Below are positions 60,136 through 64,000 of a DNA stretch of 64,000 nucleotides, in pieces. A program made the translations under genes and the position numbers. Below the pieces are notes generated by a model that was not told the origin of the DNA, made no database searches, and saw only the letters and a list, made by a program, of their open reading frames with translations. The stretch comes from Bacillota bacterium (GTDB lineage Bacteria > Bacillota > Clostridia > Christensenellales > Pumilibacteraceae), in contig WRAP01000003.1 of NCBI GenBank assembly GCA_009780135.1, positions 41,452-105,451 of the forward strand, written 5' to 3'. The stretch's first letter is position 1. Every line of letters begins with the position of its first letter.

Positions 60136-62535
60136 ATGAGTAAAATTAAAGAAACAAAAGAATATATAAAATTTGAACAGCAGACTTTAGCTATTGATGC
60201 TTTATATGATGAATTGGTTACTAAAAACCAAAAGAATATCTTTTTCATTAGTGAAAGTGGTTTGGGTAGCACTACCTGCATTTCGGCTCTTTTAGATAGG
60301 TTATGTGAGGGTTGGTCATTTTTTGTTATTGAAGGAGCTCCATTAGCTATCATAGATTATGCTAATTTTAATATTAAAAAAAGTAAAAGAATTTCATTTT
60401 CTCCAGAATTTGGTTTATGTTTAGGTGTGATACAATTAAATATGGGGTTAAGTTTTTCTGAAACAGATTGTTTATTTAATGATCTTCAAAAACTATTCTT
60501 GCAACAGGTTCTTAAATCTAACGAAGAATATTCGTTGATTATAGTTGATGGATATAATAAACTTAGTCGTGATGTGCAACTTTATATAAATACGATAATG
60601 TACTTAACTAAAAATAAACCCAAAATTCATTTTTTAGTAGCTGGAGAAGAAATAGATAAACAATTGCTAGAGATTGATGATAATTCGACAGTATATTTAA
60701 AAGCACCAAAAAATGACGATAACTTTAAGAAATTTGCAGTTGATTCATGTGAAAATAAAACGATTGACATAGATAAAATTTACAAGTTAACTAAAGGCAA
60801 TCTTAGCTTCGCAAAAAAACTGCTTACAGATTGTAGTTCAACAAATTTAATACTTGATGATATAATTTTGAGTAGAATATCAAAATGTTTAAGTGCTGAT
60901 GAAAACTTAATGAACATAGCAAATGACATTTTGACACTGGGCTCGTTTTTTAAACAAGGATTTACTCAACAACAGGTGTGGGATATTTTTGAGCATAACC
61001 ACAAGGCTGACCATCTAAATAAAGTGTTTTATAAGTTTCACAAACTGGATTTACTTGATAGGCATGATGGGGATATATACAAATTTTCACTAAATGAATT
61101 TAAAGAATATTTTCGGAATGGGGGTCAAGGTCAAGATTTAAGAGAATTTTATTATAAAACACTTTATGATTACTTCACAAGAAAATATGATTATGATTAT
61201 GAAGTAAGAGCGTATTATTTAGACGAATATTTGGAACACACAAAATGTGTTGATGAACAATTTGTTTCTCTTTTTTTCTTAATGGTAAATGAGATGATCT
61301 ACTCTAGAAAAATCAAGTCAATTAAGCAAATTAAAAATTTATCACTCTTCAGAAAACTGCTTAAGCAACTACCGACCGAATTAATGAACTTGTTCGAAAT
61401 CATAATTGACTCTCAATCTAATGCAACTGTTTTGAAGTTCGAAAGTTATCTCCAAAGTCTTAACAATTTAGTGTTTGAGAATATAATAATTGATTCAGAA
61501 ATTATTCGCTTAAAAATCGAATTTTTGAGTAAAATAACCCGTTCTACTGCCAAAGTTGAAAACACATCAAAAGTACTATTAAATTTCTTGCCAAAAATAA
61601 CTAATAGCAGACCTTACTTTGAATATGCTCACTGGATAAGGATTTCTAGTACACTAATCTCACATATTACAAACAGGGCAAATTTGCAAAATGAATTTGA
61701 TAATCTGATTATTAAATATTCCAAAGTTCTTGATTATTACAAAAGCACAAATTTTGAGTTTTCTCAATTTTACCGAAACTTGTTAAATAAGAAAGCTGTA
61801 CTATATGCTTTTCCAGATATTGCTTGTCAAAAAATCACTAATGCAACAACATATTTTAATAAACGCAACCCTTATGAATATTACAAATGCATCATAAACT
61901 TACTAGGAACTCAAATTGTTTTGGGAAGAAATAGTGATGCTGCATTTACCTTGGAAAAAATAAAGATATTTATAAAAAGCAATCCAGGAATCACATTTCC
62001 TCAGATAAGAAAACTAGAAAGTAACAAATTGTTATTGATGTACATTAATGGAGTAAATAAGGATATATCAAAATCTTATAAGGAATTAGCAACACAATAT
62101 CCAGAATCAAATATAATTGAAATGAACTATATAAGCATTTTATTATCCTCAGGAGTCAAAGAAGGGTTTAATAGACTAAATGCTCTAATTAGAAAAAATG
62201 CAATAGAATTTAACGAGGACAATTTCTATAAATATTTTTTGAATGACTTAAAGTTAGCCTATGAAATTTGTATAAATGACTATAAAAACGCAAACAAAAC
62301 TCTTGATTACTTAAGAACAGTTGAGCTTCCTAGATTTTATGGTGAAGACTATTATTGTAAGAAAAGACTTGAAGCATTTGAAATAATTTTAAGTGAGCGG
62401 CAATCTTTTGATTTTGCAGCATTTAAAAATGGCATATATGATGTTATGGCTAAAAGAAATTATTTTGGCAAAGACGAAGCATGGAAGTTTTTTGCTAGAG
62501 GTTTTATATTAAGTGACTATCAATTTTTTATTTAG
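60136..62535 (+). CDS. STAND-like NTPase with degenerate P-loop and helical repeats
   Basis: A 799-residue protein. The N-terminal NTPase-like domain (about 1-240) has a Walker A-like SESGLGSTTCIS near 41-52, in which the usual Lys of GxGKT is Ser, and a Walker B-like YSLIIVDGYNKL near 135. A winged-helix-like part (about 260-360) and a long all-helical TPR-like region (about 365-799) follow, the architecture of STAND regulators or sensors. ATP hydrolysis is doubtful. The start is ATG 60136, seven bases after the shared leader; no close Shine-Dalgarno. Its 3' end overlaps the convergent ATP-grasp gene by eight bases. Confidence 0.65.
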   Translation: MSKIKETKEYIKFEQQTLAIDALYDELVTKNQKNIFFISESGLGSTTCISALLDRLCEGWSFFVIEGAPLAIIDYANFNIKKSKRISFSPEFGLCLGVIQLNMGLSFSETDCLFNDLQKLFLQQVLKSNEEYSLIIVDGYNKLSRDVQLYINTIMYLTKNKPKIHFLVAGEEIDKQLLEIDDNSTVYLKAPKNDDNFKKFAVDSCENKTIDIDKIYKLTKGNLSFAKKLLTDCSSTNLILDDIILSRISKCLSADENLMNIANDILTLGSFFKQGFTQQQVWDIFEHNHKADHLNKVFYKFHKLDLLDRHDGDIYKFSLNEFKEYFRNGGQGQDLREFYYKTLYDYFTRKYDYDYEVRAYYLDEYLEHTKCVDEQFVSLFFLMVNEMIYSRKIKSIKQIKNLSLFRKLLKQLPTELMNLFEIIIDSQSNATVLKFESYLQSLNNLVFENIIIDSEIIRLKIEFLSKITRSTAKVENTSKVLLNFLPKITNSRPYFEYAHWIRISSTLISHITNRANLQNEFDNLIIKYSKVLDYYKSTNFEFSQFYRNLLNKKAVLYAFPDIACQKITNATTYFNKRNPYEYYKCIINLLGTQIVLGRNSDAAFTLEKIKIFIKSNPGITFPQIRKLESNKLLLMYINGVNKDISKSYKELATQYPESNIIEMNYISILLSSGVKEGFNRLNALIRKNAIEFNEDNFYKYFLNDLKLAYEICINDYKNANKTLDYLRTVELPRFYGEDYYCKKRLEAFEIILSERQSFDFAAFKNGIYDVMAKRNYFGKDEAWKFFARGFILSDYQFFI

Positions 62536-63544
62536 CAACTGACAAGGCTAAAATATATTCAAATAAATTCGTATAGCTTAACCCTACTTTATGAAAGTTC
62601 TCATAAAATGACGAATTTTTACTTAAATATGGAGTTGTTGAAATGTCAATGATAACGGGTTCACCGTGTTCGTTGATTCGAAAATCAACGCGGCCATAAT
62701 TTTGGATTTTTAAAAGTTTAGCAACGAGAATAGCAATTTTTTTCATTTTACTTGATAATAATCTATTTTCAATAAATTTATATTTATAACTATTTGAATT
62801 TGAAGTGTTTACATCAAGAATTTTTTTTTCTGATATAATTTGCATAGGCTCTAATGGAAAAATTGACTCTTTAGATATGAACAAAGGAACTTCATATTCA
62901 TCACCACATATATACTCCTGATAGAGCATGTCATCATTATTTATATGCGTGATTGATTGTGTATCTAAGTATGAAGCAAAATCAATTGTCTCAGATACTC
63001 CAATGCTTCCACTTTCAGCAACCGGTTTAATAATGAATTTTGTGATGGGTTTGCGATGCTGCCATGATTTTTTATTTAATAGAAAAGTTTCAGGCAGATG
63101 CAAGTTGTGAACACTTAAAAATTGTGTATATACATACTTGTTTCTGCATAACGATTGTGAAAAAGCATTCGAGCCAGTATATATTATTTTTAACAAGTCA
63201 CAAAAAGATGGAATAAGAGATTTCTTACCTTGCTTTCTTCCATTTCGTGCCATATTAAAAACAAGAACTTTATTCAAATCAAATTTACCATCTAGTATAT
63301 CTTTAATAAAGTCTAACTCATTAAAATAGTAAGTAGAAAATAGTTTGATTGGACGAAGTCCCTGAATCGAAATTTCGTCAAATTCGCTTTCAGAAAAGAA
63401 CTCTACTTCATCAGCAGTATCTAAATCAAATTTAGAATATTTGACTGTATCACTTCTAGTGTTTGCTATCACTACAAGTGTAGATTCTTTATAATTATCA
63501 TAAAAAGATGCTATACATTTTTTTATTCTTTCTGTAAGTTCCAT
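62528..63544 (-). CDS. D-Ala-D-Ala-ligase-like ATP-grasp enzyme
   Basis: A 338-residue ATP-grasp protein that would join a carboxylate to an amine through an acyl-phosphate. Family landmarks: ITKFIIKPVAESGSIGVSET (ATP-binding Lys and Gly/Ser loop, about 165-185), YQEYICGDEYEVPLFIS, YGRVDFRINEHGEPVIIDIS and TTPYLSKNSSFYENFHKVGL. The usual metal motif E(I/V)N reads DIS, an unusual change. The N-terminal 110 residues are unlike standard Ddl, arguing against a plain cell-wall role. It follows a 40-aa peptide gene by 39 bases, so the peptide may be its substrate. Start ATG 63544; TTG 63559 is an alternative. Confidence 0.8.
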   Translation of the reverse strand: MELTERIKKCIASFYDNYKESTLVVIANTRSDTVKYSKFDLDTADEVEFFSESEFDEISIQGLRPIKLFSTYYFNELDFIKDILDGKFDLNKVLVFNMARNGRKQGKKSLIPSFCDLLKIIYTGSNAFSQSLCRNKYVYTQFLSVHNLHLPETFLLNKKSWQHRKPITKFIIKPVAESGSIGVSETIDFASYLDTQSITHINNDDMLYQEYICGDEYEVPLFISKESIFPLEPMQIISEKKILDVNTSNSNSYKYKFIENRLLSSKMKKIAILVAKLLKIQNYGRVDFRINEHGEPVIIDISTTPYLSKNSSFYENFHKVGLSYTNLFEYILALSVAK

Positions 63545-63583
63545 ATTTTTTTCTCGCAATATTTTTAATGAAAAAATTGATAA

Positions 63584-63706
63584 TTACTGTTTAGGAAACT
63601 TATCTAATTCTCTTTGCTCCAAAGCTTTACCAAATAAAGAAGAAACCGCAAATCGAAAAATTTCAAAAAGTATTTCAATTGTAATTGCTGTTGTACTATT
63701 TATCAT
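63584..63706 (-). CDS. 40-aa amphipathic peptide, candidate precursor or signal
   Basis: A short gene with a very good ribosome-binding site (AGAGGAG seven to nine bases before ATG 63706) and a TAA stop. The product begins MINSTTAITIEILFEIFRFA, continues VSSLFGKALEQRELDKFPKQ and totals 40 residues. Residues about 7-27 form an amphipathic helix rich in Ile, Phe and Leu; the tail is charged. It has no Cys, so it is not a thioether or AgrD-type precursor. First gene after the shared 28-bp leader and 39 bases before the ATP-grasp gene. A role as a peptide substrate, toxin or regulator is inference. Confidence 0.6.
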   Translation of the reverse strand: MINSTTAITIEILFEIFRFAVSSLFGKALEQRELDKFPKQ

Positions 63707-63726
63707 ATTATTGTTTCTCCTCTAAA

Positions 63727-63754
63727 GTTAGATAATTGTGTATTATCCTTTATT
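63727..63754 (-). repeat. 28-bp shared leader sequence, copy 2 (inverted)
   Basis: Exact reverse complement of 60102-60129. On the minus strand it ends 11 bases before AGAGGAG of the peptide gene. No sigma-A -10 box equivalent to 60085 is visible upstream on this side, so the 28-mer and not the core promoter is what is conserved. Confidence 0.9.
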
Positions 63755-63896
63755 GATATGAAAGAGGGGAATGATGTGCGAAAAAAAGAAAATTGTACAA
63801 AGAAATACTTTTGTCGAAAAAAGGTAATATATGCTTGTTTTTTAATTAAAGCAATGTTATAATTAAGGGGATTAAACAAAGGATAACTGTAGATTA

Positions 63897-64000
63897 TGCA
63901 TATAAAATCTTATAATTTCTCCATAAAACATATTGTGTCGGCGGCTGATAAAGACTTTATAAAGGCAACAAAAATATATGCTAAAGAAACCCCTGTATCA
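63897..64000 (+). CDS. Unknown gene, truncated by the right edge
   Basis: Only the first 34 codons are visible, beginning MHIKSYNFSIKHIVSAADKD. A TATAAT box lies at about 63856-63861, and AAAGGATAA at about 63881-63889 serves as a ribosome-binding site. The leader text AACAAAGGATAAC resembles the start of the 28-bp shared leader (AATAAAGGATAAT), so this gene may belong to the same regulated set. The family cannot be judged from this fragment. Confidence 0.6.

Noticed and set aside
63809..63820. TTTTGTCGAAAA, a match to the Spo0A box
   Set aside because: A single short match in A/T-rich DNA; no spo0A or sporulation promoter context visible.
1..64000. CRISPR array, prophage structural genes, replication origin
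   Set aside because: No regularly spaced direct repeats, no phage capsid or tail genes, no DnaA-box cluster or dnaA/repA neighbours were seen.

Overview
The window is AT-rich, gene-dense DNA from a low-GC bacterium, most likely an uncultured, probably host-associated member of the Bacillota (Clostridia-like). The evidence is the gene set: a YitT-family protein, a small DUF378-type protein, a SpoIVFB-like site-2 protease, an anaerobic NrdG activase, a bacitracin-type ABC/FtsX exporter, BspA-like and RCC1 lipoproteins, and a Gly-Arg-His-Gln-Lys tRNA cluster. Stops are mostly TAA and TAG; TGA is rare but clearly used (genes ending at 6262, 21981 and 59620), so the code is standard. Genes use two start modes. 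Some have good Shine-Dalgarno sequences. At least seven others have a sigma-A -10 box 6-8 bases before the start codon, which implies leaderless mRNAs.

Layout. 1-6.6 kb: the 3' end of an unknown gene, a Q/N-rich zinc-ribbon protein and a domain-permuted, membrane-anchored GH3 glycosidase. 7-12 kb: tRNA-Thr, a DUF4349 lipoprotein, then guaA and pyrG. Both amidotransferases look glutaminase-dead: GuaA has lost about half of its glutaminase domain, and PyrG has Ser in place of the catalytic Cys. 12-20 kb: M29 aminopeptidase, YitT protein, an ECF-promoter membrane protein, an acyltransferase with a zinc ribbon, and a GltS-like transporter. 20-28 kb: TcdA, a possible structured RNA, lytic transglycosylase, nrdG, pnp-truB-ribF and a spoIVFB-like pair. 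28-39 kb: five tRNAs, a CPBP protease, the Pnkp/Hen1 RNA-repair operon, WalJ, and an ABC/FtsX exporter with an ECF-type promoter. 39-48 kb: a release-factor homologue without a stop-codon-recognition motif, an RCC1 lipoprotein, a lipoprotein set out of frame by a pentanucleotide repeat, a UvrD-like helicase with a coiled-coil partner, and a GLUG-like surface protein. 48-52.7 kb: asparaginase and asnS, divergent from a G1P-dehydrogenase-like protein with altered metal ligands. 52.8-54.3 kb: a decayed element at tRNA-Ala (serine-recombinase tail plus a truncated IS3-type transposase). 54.4-59.6 kb: BspA-like lipoprotein and a 1428-aa lipase/BspA surface protein.

The best candidate for an undescribed system is at 60.1-63.8 kb. 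A STAND-like NTPase whose P-loop lacks its lysine converges with a two-gene operon: a 40-aa amphipathic peptide with a strong ribosome-binding site, followed by a D-Ala-D-Ala-ligase-like ATP-grasp enzyme. Both transcription units begin with the same 28-bp sequence in inverted orientation (60102-60129 and 63727-63754), and a related sequence precedes the gene that runs off the right edge.

Other themes are an ECF-sigma-like promoter (TGCAAC-16-GTGT) before three envelope genes, and several families of short palindromic interspersed repeats, some lying inside reading frames.
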